Of a stretch of DNA of 64,000 nt, positions 45,872 through 53,836 are shown one piece after another. A program made the translations under genes and the position numbers. The stretch is from Clostridiales bacterium (lineage in GTDB: Bacteria > Bacillota > Clostridia > Christensenellales > Aristaeellaceae). The first letter of the stretch is position 1. Each line of letters opens with the position of its first letter. The stretch covers positions 62,001-126,000 of the forward strand of contig SVHA01000002.1 in NCBI GenBank assembly GCA_015056085.1, written 5' to 3'. Below the pieces are notes generated by a model. It was not told where the DNA came from, did no database searches, and worked only from the letters and a program-made list of their open reading frames with translations.

Positions 45872-45954
45872 GTCCTCTGCGGGACCATTCCTGAAAAGGG
45901 GAATAGACCTGCAGAGGACACCCCGCACCAGACGATGTCCGGCGCGGGATGTCC
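45872..45954 (-). other. Two adjoining hairpins between the DUF3048 gene and the exporter operon
   Basis: Hairpin 1 (45916-45954) pairs GGACA/TGTCC and CCCGC/GCGGG; its two imperfect positions are G-U pairs only on the minus strand, which suits a minus transcript. Hairpin 2 (45872-45919) has a 12-bp stem GTCCTCTGC/GCAGAGGAC plus an inner ATTCC/GGAAT stem. They share four bases. Neither has a T run. They may end the DUF3048 mRNA or act as a leader of the exporter operon; the rest of 45818-45986 shows nothing else and no clear promoter. Confidence 0.4.
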
Positions 45955-45986
45955 GCCGAAAAGACCCGGGAAACCGGGAATGTAGA

Positions 45987-47123
45987 TTACTGATAAATGA
46001 TATGGCGTTCTTCAGTGCTGTCCTTGGGGAAGAAGATAACAAGGGTCTTACCGGGCTGCAGTTCCATTTCATTGCCGTCGGGACCGTAGTACACGGTGCG
46101 GCTGTCCATGTCTGCACGCTTCCAGTAGCCGCCTGCGTGCTGGCCGTTCATGAAGAAGTCGGCGTTGCCTTCGCCCACCATCTCAACGATGGGAGCATTC
46201 ACCATGCCTCTGTTCCAGGTCAGATCGATGAACTGGATGATCACGTTGGTGAAGGTGATCTTTTCCTTGTTGTCCAGCTCCACCCAGGGCTCGTACCTCT
46301 TGCCACTCACGCGCACATAGCGCTCGTAGACATTCTGATCGGCATTGTAGAGCAGCTTGGCGCCGTACAGTTCATCCTCGTTGGTCCACTGGATGAGAAC
46401 TTCGGTGGCAGCATCGCCGGTGAGGGGCTCATCGGCGAACTTGAAGGTGTGGTTGGGCGCTACATAATCTTCGGGAATCAGAGAGTACATACCGGACAGG
46501 TTGGCGTCCACATTATAGGGGTTCTTGAGGCCTTCGCGGGCGGTGTAGTACTTGTACCAGGCTTTGTTTTTGCCCACCATGCCGGAGAACAGGATGGGGT
46601 CGTTGGTGGCGTAGTGGCCCAACTTCTTGAATTCTTCCACCACGTCGGAGCCGGGGGTTTCCTGCTGACCATAGAAGGCGAAGCCGGCGCCCCATTCCTT
46701 CCACAGCCACACGTTGCCCACACGGGCAGAGCGCACGAAGCCCACGGAATCGGGAACAATGTCGTTGAAAACGCCGGTGAAGCGGGTGGCGCCGTACTTG
46801 TACAGGGGCAGTTCATAGACGACGTCAGCATAGTTCAGGCCCCAGGGCGCACGCCATTCCAGGCCGCCTTCATCGTTGCCGACCTGGACCATCATGGGCA
46901 GGTAGCGGCCAGTGAGGGCCATGCCGGTGAAGCCTTCGGGCACGGTGTAAGTGGAAAGCTCCAGGCCGGTGGTGGGGCTGATGCCCTCGGGCACGGTGTT
47001 TTCAGTCACTTCCTGCAGGTCGATCTTACGGTCGCCGGTGCGGTCGATTTCGGTTTCGGCGCTGGCAGCAAAGGTCAGCAGCATCACCATCAGGGTCAGA
47101 AGAGCAAAAATTCTGCGTTTCAT
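45987..47123 (-). CDS. DUF3048-family (YerB-like) secreted protein
   Basis: 378 aa with a signal peptide (1-22, ASA-E). The DUF3048 features are visible: SPTTGLEL near the N-terminus, YLPMMVQVGNDEGGLEWRAPWGLNYADVVYELP, YGATRFTGVFNDIVPDSVGFVRSARVGNVW, and a C-terminal part with TFTNVIIQFIDL and GYWKRADMDSRTVYY. The family is widespread in Firmicutes, often as lipoproteins, without a firmly established function. It has its own promoter and is not obviously part of the exporter operon. Confidence 0.88.
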   Translation of the reverse strand: MKRRIFALLTLMVMLLTFAASAETEIDRTGDRKIDLQEVTENTVPEGISPTTGLELSTYTVPEGFTGMALTGRYLPMMVQVGNDEGGLEWRAPWGLNYADVVYELPLYKYGATRFTGVFNDIVPDSVGFVRSARVGNVWLWKEWGAGFAFYGQQETPGSDVVEEFKKLGHYATNDPILFSGMVGKNKAWYKYYTAREGLKNPYNVDANLSGMYSLIPEDYVAPNHTFKFADEPLTGDAATEVLIQWTNEDELYGAKLLYNADQNVYERYVRVSGKRYEPWVELDNKEKITFTNVIIQFIDLTWNRGMVNAPIVEMVGEGNADFFMNGQHAGGYWKRADMDSRTVYYGPDGNEMELQPGKTLVIFFPKDSTEERHIIYQ

Positions 47124-47209
47124 CAGGAATCACTCCTTTTTTGGTGCGCTTTGTGCTGGCAATTCAGACGATGGAAAACGTTTGCTTGCGATAGCGCACA
47201 CTTACTATA

Positions 47210-47238
47210 ATCATATCGCTATACGACCAGTTTGTCAA
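47210..47238 (-). promoter_or_regulatory. Promoter of the DUF3048 gene
   Basis: On the minus strand: TTGACA (47233-47238), a 17-base spacer, TATGAT (47210-47215). Start codon about 87 bases downstream. Confidence 0.75.
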
Positions 47239-47286
47239 GAAAATTTGACTAAAACACCACAATTTTACAGGTAAAAGCAGGGAAAA

Positions 47287-48039
47287 TCAGACAATTTGCA
47301 GTTCCACCGGGCAGTGGTCCGAGCCGGTGATGTTGGTGTGGATGGCGGCGGATTGCAGCCGGGGCTGGAGGCGGTCAGAGGCGAGAAAATAGTCGATGCG
47401 CCACCCGGCGTTGTTTTCCCGGGCACGGAAGCGGTAGCTCCACCAGCTGTACACATCCCGCACGTCGGGATGGAAGTAGCGGAAGGTGTCCGTGAAGCCG
47501 GAGGCGAGCAAAAGGGAGAACTGCTCCCGCTCCTCGGGGGTGAAGCCGGCGTTTTTGACGTTGGCCTTGGGGTTTTTGAGGTCGATTTCCCGATGAGCCA
47601 CGTTCATGTCTCCGCACACAAGAACTGCCTTCCTGGCGTCCAGACCCGTCAGATAGTCCCGGAAGGCGGCCTCCCAGGTCAGGCGGTAGGGGAGGCGGGC
47701 CAGTTCGTTCTGGCTGTTGGGAGTATAGACGTTCACCAGATAGAAGTCGTCAAACTCCAGGGTGATGACACGCCCTTCGTGGTCGTGCTCTTCAACGCCG
47801 ATGCCGTAGGACACAGACAGGGGCTCCTTCTTGGTGAACACCGCCGTGCCGGAATAACCCTTCTTTTCCGCATCGTTCCAGTATTGATGGTATCCGGGCA
47901 GATCGAGGTCAATCTGCCCCTTTTGCAGTTTGGTCTCCTGCAGGCAGAAAATATCCGCATCCAGGTCGTGAAAAACCTCCATGAAGTTCTTTTGCACCAC
48001 GGCACGCAGGCCGTTGACATTCCAGGAAATCAGTTTCAT
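47287..48039 (-). CDS. xth: Exodeoxyribonuclease III
   Basis: 250 aa AP endonuclease/3'-exonuclease of base-excision repair. Motifs: ISWNVNGLRA (metal-binding Asn), FCLQETKLQKGQ (catalytic Glu), VNVYTPNS, VCGDMNVAHREIDL, YSWWSYRFRARENNAGWRIDYF and the C-terminal GSDHCPVEL (catalytic Asp-His). Start with GGAGGAAA upstream. It stands alone between two unrelated genes, with its own promoter. Confidence 0.97.
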   Translation of the reverse strand: MKLISWNVNGLRAVVQKNFMEVFHDLDADIFCLQETKLQKGQIDLDLPGYHQYWNDAEKKGYSGTAVFTKKEPLSVSYGIGVEEHDHEGRVITLEFDDFYLVNVYTPNSQNELARLPYRLTWEAAFRDYLTGLDARKAVLVCGDMNVAHREIDLKNPKANVKNAGFTPEEREQFSLLLASGFTDTFRYFHPDVRDVYSWWSYRFRARENNAGWRIDYFLASDRLQPRLQSAAIHTNITGSDHCPVELQIV

Positions 48040-48076
48040 CAGGGTTTCCTCCTGTGTAATTCATTTTCATATATTG

Positions 48077-48106
48077 ATTATACCCAGCCGGAAAAGTTCT
48101 TGTCAA
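48077..48106 (-). promoter_or_regulatory. Promoter of the exodeoxyribonuclease III gene
   Basis: On the minus strand: TTGACA (48101-48106), an 18-base spacer, TATAAT (48077-48082), consensus hexamers. Confidence 0.8.
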
Positions 48107-48124
48107 CAAAAGGCGGCGGAAACG

Positions 48125-48152
48125 AAAAAATCCGCCGCTTTTTTGCGGCGGA
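48125..48152 (-). terminator. Terminator of the nfnAB-like operon
   Basis: On the minus strand TCCGCCGC and GCGGCGGA enclose six A's and are followed by TTTTTT. It stands between the nfnB stop and the exodeoxyribonuclease promoter. Confidence 0.85.
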
Positions 48153-48160
48153 TGAATGGT

Positions 48161-49549
48161 TTACCTGTCCTTCAGGACATCATGGATGGCGGCGGCGGCG
48201 GTTTTGCCTGCGCCCATGGCGAGAATCACCGTGGCGGCGCCGGTCACGGCATCGCCTCCGGCATAAACGTTCTCCCGGGAGGTGAGGCCGGTGTCCTCCG
48301 TGACCACAATGCCGCCCCAGCGGGTGGTTTCCAGCCCGGAGGTGGTATCCTTGATCAGCGGATTGGGCGAGGTGCCCAAGGCCATGATGACGCAGTCCAT
48401 CTCCGTGTCGGATTCGCTGCCTTCCACGGCCACGGGACGGCGGCGCCCGGAAGCATCCGGCTCGCCCAAGGTCATTTCCTGGCAGCGCACGGACTGCACC
48501 CAGCCATTTGAATCCCCTGCAATGGACACGGGGTTGGTCAGGAAGCGGAACACCACGCCCTCTTCCATGGCGTGCTCGACTTCCTCCCGGCGGGCGGGCA
48601 GTTCCGCCTCGGTGCGGCGGTAGATCACCGTCACGTCGGCGCCCAGGCGGCGGGCACAGCGGGCAGCGTCCATGGCCACGTTGCCGCCGCCCACCACGGC
48701 CACCTTTTTGGCCTGCTGGATGGGCGTGGAAGCGTCGGGCTTGTAGGCTTTCATCAGGTTGATGCGGGTGAGGAACTCGTTGGCGGAATACACGCCCTTG
48801 AGGTTCTCGCCGGGGATGCCCATGAACTTGGGCAGGCCTGCGCCGGTGCCGATGAACACCGCCTCAAAGCCGTGCTCCTGCATCAGTTCGTCAATGGTGA
48901 TGGTTCTGCCGATGACCACGTTGGTGCGGATGGTCACGCCCATGGCGATGAGGGCGTCGATCTCCTTTTGCACGATGGACTTGGGCAGGCGGAATTCGGG
49001 AATGCCGTACACCAGCACGCCGCCGGCCAGATGAAGCGCCTCAAACACGGTGACTTCATAGCCCAGCCGGGCCAGGTCGCCCGCACAGGTCAGGGAGGAG
49101 GGGCCGGAGCCGATCACCGCCACCTTGTGCCCGTTGGAGGCAGGGCGCTGCGGGGCCGTTTCCGCATGGGTCATGTGCCAGTCCGCCGCAAAGCGTTCCA
49201 GCCGGCCAATGGCCACAGGTTCACCCTTGATGCCTCGGACGCAGCGGCCTTCGCACTGGGTTTCCTGGGGGCACACCCGGCCGCAGACGGCGGGCAGGGC
49301 GCTGGAGCGGGCGATGATCTGATACGCCGCTTCAAAATTCCCCTGGGACATTTCCTGAATGAATTCGGGGATGTGGATTTTCACCGGGCAGCCGGCAATG
49401 CAGGGCTTGTGGCGGCAGTTCAGGCAACGTTTTGCCTCTGCGATGGCCGTTTCCTCGCTGTAGCCCAGGGCGACTTCGCCAAAGTTGTGGCTGCGGATCA
49501 CCGCATCCTGCACCGGCATGGGGTGCTTGTCAGGGCGCATATCAGCCAT
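48161..49549 (-). CDS. nfnB: NfnB-like / glutamate-synthase small-chain-like NADPH oxidoreductase
   Basis: 462 aa flavoprotein. Two N-terminal iron-sulfur motifs (CLNCRHKPCIAGCPV and CGRVCPQETQCEGRC), then an FAD-binding segment (KVAVIGSGPSSLTCAGDLARLGYEV) and an NADPH-binding segment (KVAVVGGGNVAMDAARCARRLG). This architecture fits GltD/GltA, but the translational overlap (eight bases) with an NfnA-like gene and the absence of a glutamate synthase large subunit favour the electron-bifurcating NADH-dependent ferredoxin:NADP+ oxidoreductase of anaerobes. Start ATG 49549 follows GGAGGCGACGTCC. Confidence 0.85.
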   Translation of the reverse strand: MADMRPDKHPMPVQDAVIRSHNFGEVALGYSEETAIAEAKRCLNCRHKPCIAGCPVKIHIPEFIQEMSQGNFEAAYQIIARSSALPAVCGRVCPQETQCEGRCVRGIKGEPVAIGRLERFAADWHMTHAETAPQRPASNGHKVAVIGSGPSSLTCAGDLARLGYEVTVFEALHLAGGVLVYGIPEFRLPKSIVQKEIDALIAMGVTIRTNVVIGRTITIDELMQEHGFEAVFIGTGAGLPKFMGIPGENLKGVYSANEFLTRINLMKAYKPDASTPIQQAKKVAVVGGGNVAMDAARCARRLGADVTVIYRRTEAELPARREEVEHAMEEGVVFRFLTNPVSIAGDSNGWVQSVRCQEMTLGEPDASGRRRPVAVEGSESDTEMDCVIMALGTSPNPLIKDTTSGLETTRWGGIVVTEDTGLTSRENVYAGGDAVTGAATVILAMGAGKTAAAAIHDVLKDR

Positions 49550-50390
49550 GGACGTCGCCTCCTTTGAACAGGTTGCAGGTTTCCTCGTGGGCGTGGCGCT
49601 CAAAGGCACGATACGTCTGGCTGCGGGCGATGGCCTCGTCAAAGTCGATTTCATGCCCGTCGAATTCCGGGCCGTCCACGCAGGCAAAGCGGGTCTTTCC
49701 GCCCACGGTGAGGCGGCAGCCGCCGCACATACCCGTGCCGTCAATCATGATGGGATTCATGGAGGCAATGGTCCTGATGCCGTATTCCTTGGTCAAAAGG
49801 CACACGAACTTCATCATGGGCAGCGGGCCGATGGTGATGACCTCGTCGTATTGTTCGCCGCTTTCAATCAGGCGGCGCAGGGCGTCGGTCACCAGCCCCT
49901 TTTCACCCCAGGAGCCGTCGTCGCTCATGGGGAACATCCGGGTGGAAGCACGGGCGAATTCGTCCTCCAGAACGACCAGATCCCGGTTGCGGAAGCCCAC
50001 GATGGCGTGGACTTCAGCGCCCTGCTGGTGGAGTTTCTTCGCCACAGGATAGGCAATGGCGCAGCCCACGCCGCCGCCCACCACGGCGACCTTTTTCAGA
50101 CCTTCCGTGTGAGTGGCGCGACCCAGCGGTCCCACGAAATCGTGGATGCAGTCGCCGGTTTCGAGGCGGTTGAGTTTCTCAGTGGTGGCGCCGACCACCT
50201 GGAAAATGATGGTCACGGTGCCCTTTTCCCGGTCATAATCCGCCACGGTGAGGGGAATGCGCTCGCCGTTTTCATCCACCCGGAGGATGATAAACTGCCC
50301 CGGCTGGGCCTTGGCAGCCACCAGGGGGGCGTCTACCTCCATCAGCGTGACAGAGGGGTTGAGGACCTTCTTGCATACGATGGTGTTCAT
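49542..50390 (-). CDS. nfnA: NfnA-like FAD/NAD-binding oxidoreductase subunit
   Basis: 282 aa, ferredoxin-NADP reductase/dihydroorotate dehydrogenase electron-transfer subunit fold. FAD domain (PGQFIILRVDENGERIPLTVADYD), NAD domain (KVAVVGGGVGCAIAYPVAKKL) and a C-terminal [2Fe-2S] site (GTGMCGGCRLTVGGKTRFACVDGPEFDG). The length equals that of NfnA proteins (about 280). With NfnB it would reduce NADP+ using NADH and reduced ferredoxin. The start is ATG 50390 with GGAGG upstream, not the longer frame to 50429. Confidence 0.87.
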   Translation of the reverse strand: MNTIVCKKVLNPSVTLMEVDAPLVAAKAQPGQFIILRVDENGERIPLTVADYDREKGTVTIIFQVVGATTEKLNRLETGDCIHDFVGPLGRATHTEGLKKVAVVGGGVGCAIAYPVAKKLHQQGAEVHAIVGFRNRDLVVLEDEFARASTRMFPMSDDGSWGEKGLVTDALRRLIESGEQYDEVITIGPLPMMKFVCLLTKEYGIRTIASMNPIMIDGTGMCGGCRLTVGGKTRFACVDGPEFDGHEIDFDEAIARSQTYRAFERHAHEETCNLFKGGDVHG

Positions 50391-50406
50391 GCGTGCCTCC
50401 GCTTGA

Positions 50407-50432
50407 CTCGTGAGGGCATAAATCCCCACGAG
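50407..50432 (-). promoter_or_regulatory. Hairpin in the nfnA leader
   Basis: CTCGTG/CACGAG plus an inner GGG/CCC stem, with one bulged base, placed between the promoter and the nfnA ribosome-binding site. There is no T run. It might influence translation or mRNA stability. Confidence 0.45.
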
Positions 50433-50446
50433 AGGAAAGTGCTTTG

Positions 50447-50475
50447 AGTATACCCTTGCAGGGCGATTGTGTCAA
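50447..50475 (-). promoter_or_regulatory. Promoter of the nfnAB-like operon
   Basis: On the minus strand: TTGACA (50470-50475), a 17-base spacer, TATACT (50447-50452). Confidence 0.8.
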
Positions 50476-50491
50476 CCGCTTGAGCGGGAAA

Positions 50492-51091
50492 TCAGTCCGG
50501 CAATTCCAGAATGTGCCGGTCAAAGGCGTTGATGAGGGTAGTTTGCCCGCTTTGCTGAATGCGGGGCAGACGGCGGTTGTAATTCAGGTGAATGTGCCCG
50601 TAGCACCAGTACAGGGGCTTGTGCTTTTCCAGCAGCTTGCGGAAGCACACAAAGCCCTTGTGGGTGGGGGTTTCCACATCGCCGATGCCCCGCACAGGCG
50701 CATGGGTCACGATGATGTCCACGCCATGGCTGCGCATCAGCGGCCACCACATTTTCCGCACCCGGCGGCGCATTTCCCGCTCAGTGTACTGGTTTTTGCC
50801 CCGGGGATTATACCGCAGGCACCCGCCCAGACCCATGATGCGGTACTTGCCGATTTTCACTATCCGGTCTTCGATGCACACGCACCCTTCCGGCGGATGC
50901 TGCTCGTATTTGTCATCGTGATTGCCGTGGACATACAGAAGGGGCGCACGGCTCATGGTGACAAGAAAACTCAGGTAGGAGGCCTTCAGGTCGCCGCAGG
51001 AGATGATCAGGTCGATGTCATCCAGCATTCCGGGCTGATAGTGATCCCACAGGTAAGGGGATTCCTCGTCGGATACCAGCAGAATTTTCAT
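50492..51091 (-). CDS. Cytoplasmic metallophosphoesterase
   Basis: 199 aa calcineurin-like phosphoesterase. Motifs: LLVSDEESPYLWDHY (the His of the usual DxH is replaced by Glu-Glu), IISCGDLKASYL, YVHGNHDDKYE, IVTHAPVRGIGD and CYGHIHLNYNR. There is no signal peptide. It overlaps the preceding ParB/BMP fusion gene by ATGA, so the two proteins are made together and may act in one process, which is unknown. Confidence 0.85.
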   Translation of the reverse strand: MKILLVSDEESPYLWDHYQPGMLDDIDLIISCGDLKASYLSFLVTMSRAPLLYVHGNHDDKYEQHPPEGCVCIEDRIVKIGKYRIMGLGGCLRYNPRGKNQYTEREMRRRVRKMWWPLMRSHGVDIIVTHAPVRGIGDVETPTHKGFVCFRKLLEKHKPLYWCYGHIHLNYNRRLPRIQQSGQTTLINAFDRHILELPD

Positions 51092-53067
51092 TGCGCGGCC
51101 CCTTCTTCATCCGTGCGGCGGATGCCCAGCAGGCGCACCAGTTCCCGGGAGGCGGGCATCACTTCGTCATAGGCGGGGAAATTGCCCTCCACGCTGTCCA
51201 CCAGCCAGTCCATGCGCATGATTTCTTCCAGGCTCAGGCACTGGGTGCCATCCCCCCGCAGGCAGCCGTTTTGATCCACCAGCCGGCCGTCAAAGGGCGT
51301 CAGGGCGCCCCGCTCCATGCCGTTTTTCAGGATTTCCGCCAGGCGCACCATGCCGTTGGGCAGGTCGTCGCACAACTTTACGTCAATCACGCCGCTCTTC
51401 ATGCCCCACCAGTAGTTGACGGCCTTGTCGTTTTCCCGGGCGTCAGACAAATCCCAGTTGCCGGAGAAAATGCTGTCCACGATGTGCTCGTAGAGCCGGC
51501 CCCAGTTCCACACAGGCGTGGCCAGGGGCATGAGGTTGTCGTGGCGCTCCACCGAGAAGGTGCCCCATTCCACATCGCCTTCGGGGGCGTTATCCGTTGG
51601 GCGGCGGCCGCCGTCCAGGTTGGAAATGACGGTGATGCCTTCATCCCGGAAGGCCTGCACATGATCGCCGGGCAGGCAGGACCAGCGCAGCACGATGCGG
51701 GCACGGGGGTTGGTCAGCCGGGCGCCCAGGGCAAAGGCGTTGATGCACGCCGGCGTGCCGATGATGGGATAGTTGGCGATGTAGCCGATGCGGTCATTCC
51801 GGGACATGGCGCCCGCCAGTGCGCCGGTGATGAACTTGCTCTCATACATCCGGCTGTAATAGGTGCGTACCCCGGCATAGGGCATGGACAGGGAGCAGTT
51901 GAGCACCCTCACCTGGGGATACCGGGCGGCGATCTGCCGGCAGGCGTCCATCAGCGACGGCGTGGTGGCGAAAATCACCTGGGCGCCCTCCTGCACTGCC
52001 AGGTCCATGACGGTCACGGCGGTATCATTGCGGCACAGGTAGCTCCGGGTGGTGACCTTGTCGCCCCGCACTCTTTCCAGATGCAGGCGGCCTTCCTCCT
52101 GGGCGGCGGTCCAGGCGCTGACCTTGGGGTCAAAGGCGTGGATGAACGCCACATTCAGGTGGCTGATGCGCCCGATGCCCAGACTCCGCAGCAGGGAAGG
52201 CTTTTCCTCTCGCTGGGGCTCCGCCTGCACTTCAATGGGGGAATCAGCCGCCAAAAGGCGGATGTCCGGCCAGATGGCGTGCAGATTCTTCGTGATTTCC
52301 GCCTGAGAAGCAGCCAGCGCCTCCCGGGAATACACCTCCAGATACACCAGCAGCGCATCGCCGGCGTCCAGTTCCAGGCGCTCAGTGTTCATCTTTTCAA
52401 ACACCTGGGAGAATACCCGGAAATCCGCCCGGAAGTGGCGCCGCTCTTCCATTGTCCAGTGGTGCTGGGGGTCAAAGCCCAGCAGCGCCTGCAGGCGGGC
52501 GTATCCGCCCAGGCGGCGGAAGGTGACGTCATAAATGCGGCTTACCTGATAAAACCGCATGAACTCGTAGTAGATGCGGACGTGAATGTCATCGGAGTAA
52601 TTGGGGATGATGCGGGTGACGTGGCCGGGAATGGTCACGGCGTCGTAGCTTTTCAGCACGCTGACACGCTTGTTGCCCTCGGTGACATAAAACCGCCCCA
52701 TGTATTCCACGCACACAATGGGCTCAGTGATGCCCTTGCTGCTCAGATGCGCCTCGCACAGGGCGATCCACTTGGCGCCGAACTCGGTGCGTTCCTCAAG
52801 AAGAGGCATGAAGTTGCCTGCAAAGGCGCTCTTGCGCCCGGAGGTGGTGGTGCCCACAATGCGATCCATGGGGATGTCCACCACGCCGATGTTCTGGCGG
52901 CCCGCCGCCATGCGCTCGTCGAAGATTTCGCCCAAAACCTGCGGGTAGGGGTATTCGCCGCGGCTGATGGCGGCGCTGAAGTATTTATGAGCAAGGCGCT
53001 GGGCCTTGGTGAATTGTTCAAGTGCTTCCTGGCGGGAACTTCCGTCCTGTTCGCTCCAACCGTCCAT
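51088..53067 (-). CDS. ParB-like domain fused to a BMP/PnrA-like ligand-binding domain, cytoplasmic
   Basis: 659 aa. Residues about 40-130 resemble a ParB/sulfiredoxin-type domain (VVDIPMDRIVG, ITEPIVCVEYMGRFYVTEGNKRVSVLKSY). A helical middle part follows, and from about 290 a BMP (basic membrane protein/PnrA) periplasmic-binding-protein fold: LNVAFIHAFDPKVSAWTAAQEEGR, GAQVIFATTPSLMDA, GALAGAMSRNDRIGYIANYPIIGTPACINAFALGAR, WSCLPGD. BMP domains normally sit outside the membrane and bind nucleosides, but there is no signal peptide here. ATG 53067 follows GGAGG. It may be an intracellular sensor; function unknown. Confidence 0.8.
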   Translation of the reverse strand: MDGWSEQDGSSRQEALEQFTKAQRLAHKYFSAAISRGEYPYPQVLGEIFDERMAAGRQNIGVVDIPMDRIVGTTTSGRKSAFAGNFMPLLEERTEFGAKWIALCEAHLSSKGITEPIVCVEYMGRFYVTEGNKRVSVLKSYDAVTIPGHVTRIIPNYSDDIHVRIYYEFMRFYQVSRIYDVTFRRLGGYARLQALLGFDPQHHWTMEERRHFRADFRVFSQVFEKMNTERLELDAGDALLVYLEVYSREALAASQAEITKNLHAIWPDIRLLAADSPIEVQAEPQREEKPSLLRSLGIGRISHLNVAFIHAFDPKVSAWTAAQEEGRLHLERVRGDKVTTRSYLCRNDTAVTVMDLAVQEGAQVIFATTPSLMDACRQIAARYPQVRVLNCSLSMPYAGVRTYYSRMYESKFITGALAGAMSRNDRIGYIANYPIIGTPACINAFALGARLTNPRARIVLRWSCLPGDHVQAFRDEGITVISNLDGGRRPTDNAPEGDVEWGTFSVERHDNLMPLATPVWNWGRLYEHIVDSIFSGNWDLSDARENDKAVNYWWGMKSGVIDVKLCDDLPNGMVRLAEILKNGMERGALTPFDGRLVDQNGCLRGDGTQCLSLEEIMRMDWLVDSVEGNFPAYDEVMPASRELVRLLGIRRTDEEGAAQ

Positions 53068-53127
53068 GAAATGAGCCTCCTTTCGGCTGCCATTGCCCCC
53101 AAAAAAGTGGCAACGCAACACACCTTC

Positions 53128-53155
53128 ATTATATAACATTCTTCTGAATCGTCAA
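53128..53155 (-). promoter_or_regulatory. Promoter of the ParB/BMP fusion gene
   Basis: On the minus strand: TTGACG (53150-53155), a 16-base spacer, TATAAT (53128-53133). Confidence 0.7.
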
Positions 53156-53186
53156 CCAGCAGTTTCGGTCAACATTCGGCCAGAAG

Positions 53187-53411
53187 TGGGGGTGTGGGGC
53201 AGAGCCCCCTTTGCGGGGCGTTGCCCTGGACCCCAGCAGGGGCTGAGCCCCTGCACCCCCTTTGTGGGGCTCTGCCCCACACCCCGGCCAAAGGGCGTTG
53301 CCCTTTGGAAACCCAATCGGGGGCGCTGCCCCCGATACCCCCGCAAGGGGCATCGCCCCTTGACCCATTACCCGGAAATCCTGAAGGATTTCCGGGGTGT
53401 TTTTGTTTTGG
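53187..53411 (+). repeat. Hairpin-module array A, left half
   Basis: About seven consecutive modules, each a GC-rich hairpin followed by a linker of type nACCCC. Stems differ between modules yet are self-complementary, for example GCAGGGG/CCCCTGC, GTGGGG/CCCCAC, CCAAAGGG/CCCTTTGG, ATCGGGGG/CCCCCGAT and CAAGGGG/CCCCTTG, with four-base loops. The array ends in a stronger 11-bp stem (53371-53396, CCCGGAAATCC arm) plus a T-rich tail, which looks like a rho-independent terminator on the + strand. No + strand gene precedes it. Open frames through this region reflect repeat composition, not genes. Confidence 0.8.
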
Positions 53412-53429
53412 GTAGTCTTATGGATTTGG

Positions 53430-53640
53430 CTTGTCTTTACCGGGGCAACCAGGGGGCTTTCCGGTCGCCCCCTGGACCCCTTCGGTCTGCATCCTTGTAA
53501 GTAGACTTTCCCGAATCGATGAAAATCGTTCCCTCAACAAACAGGGTAATACCCCTTCATCCGGAGGGAGCCCGAAGGTTTCCAAAGGGCGATCGGAAAG
53601 CCCTTTGGTCGCCCGTGAGGGCGAAACCTCGCCTTGCACA
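53430..53640. repeat. Inverted conserved blocks in the centre of array A
   Basis: A forward block (53430-53509) contains the stem CCAGGGGGC/GCCCCCTGG around the loop TTTCCGGTC. An inverted block (53572-53640) contains CCAAAGGGC/GCCCTTTGG around GATCGGAAA, which is the reverse complement of the same loop type. Two stem positions changed from G-C to A-T pairs on both arms. The block 53572-53718 recurs at 59478-59624 with three mismatches over 147 bases. Confidence 0.8.
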
Positions 53641-53670
53641 AAAAATCACTTCCAAAGGAAAAACCTATAT

Positions 53671-53836
53671 AAAAACAATCCCCCAAGCCCGTCAGGGCTT
53701 GGGGTAATGGGTCAAGGGCCAATGGCCCTTGCGGGGTGCAGGGGCAGCGCCCCTGGTGGGGAGTGGGGCAAGCCCCACAAAGGGTTTCCAAAGGGCGCAG
53801 CCCTCTGGTGGGGTCCAGGGGCGAAACCCCTGGTCA
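53671..53836 (-). repeat. Hairpin-module array A, right half, with terminator of the GtrB-like gene
   Basis: Read on the minus strand, the array starts at the stop codon of the GtrB-like gene (TGACCAGGGG...), continues through four to five hairpin modules and ends in a terminator (53671-53704: CCCCAAGCCC and GGGCTTGGGG, then TTTTT). It is therefore the 3' untranslated region of that gene. Confidence 0.78.

Noticed and set aside
48161-49549. Glutamate synthase small subunit as the primary call
   Set aside because: No large subunit gene is adjacent, and the overlapping NfnA-like gene makes the NfnAB assignment more likely; the glutamate synthase reading is kept only as an alternative.
53187-53836. 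CRISPR array
   Set aside because: The units are short palindromes with variable stems and no unique spacers of constant length; direct repeats are not identical and no cas genes are present.
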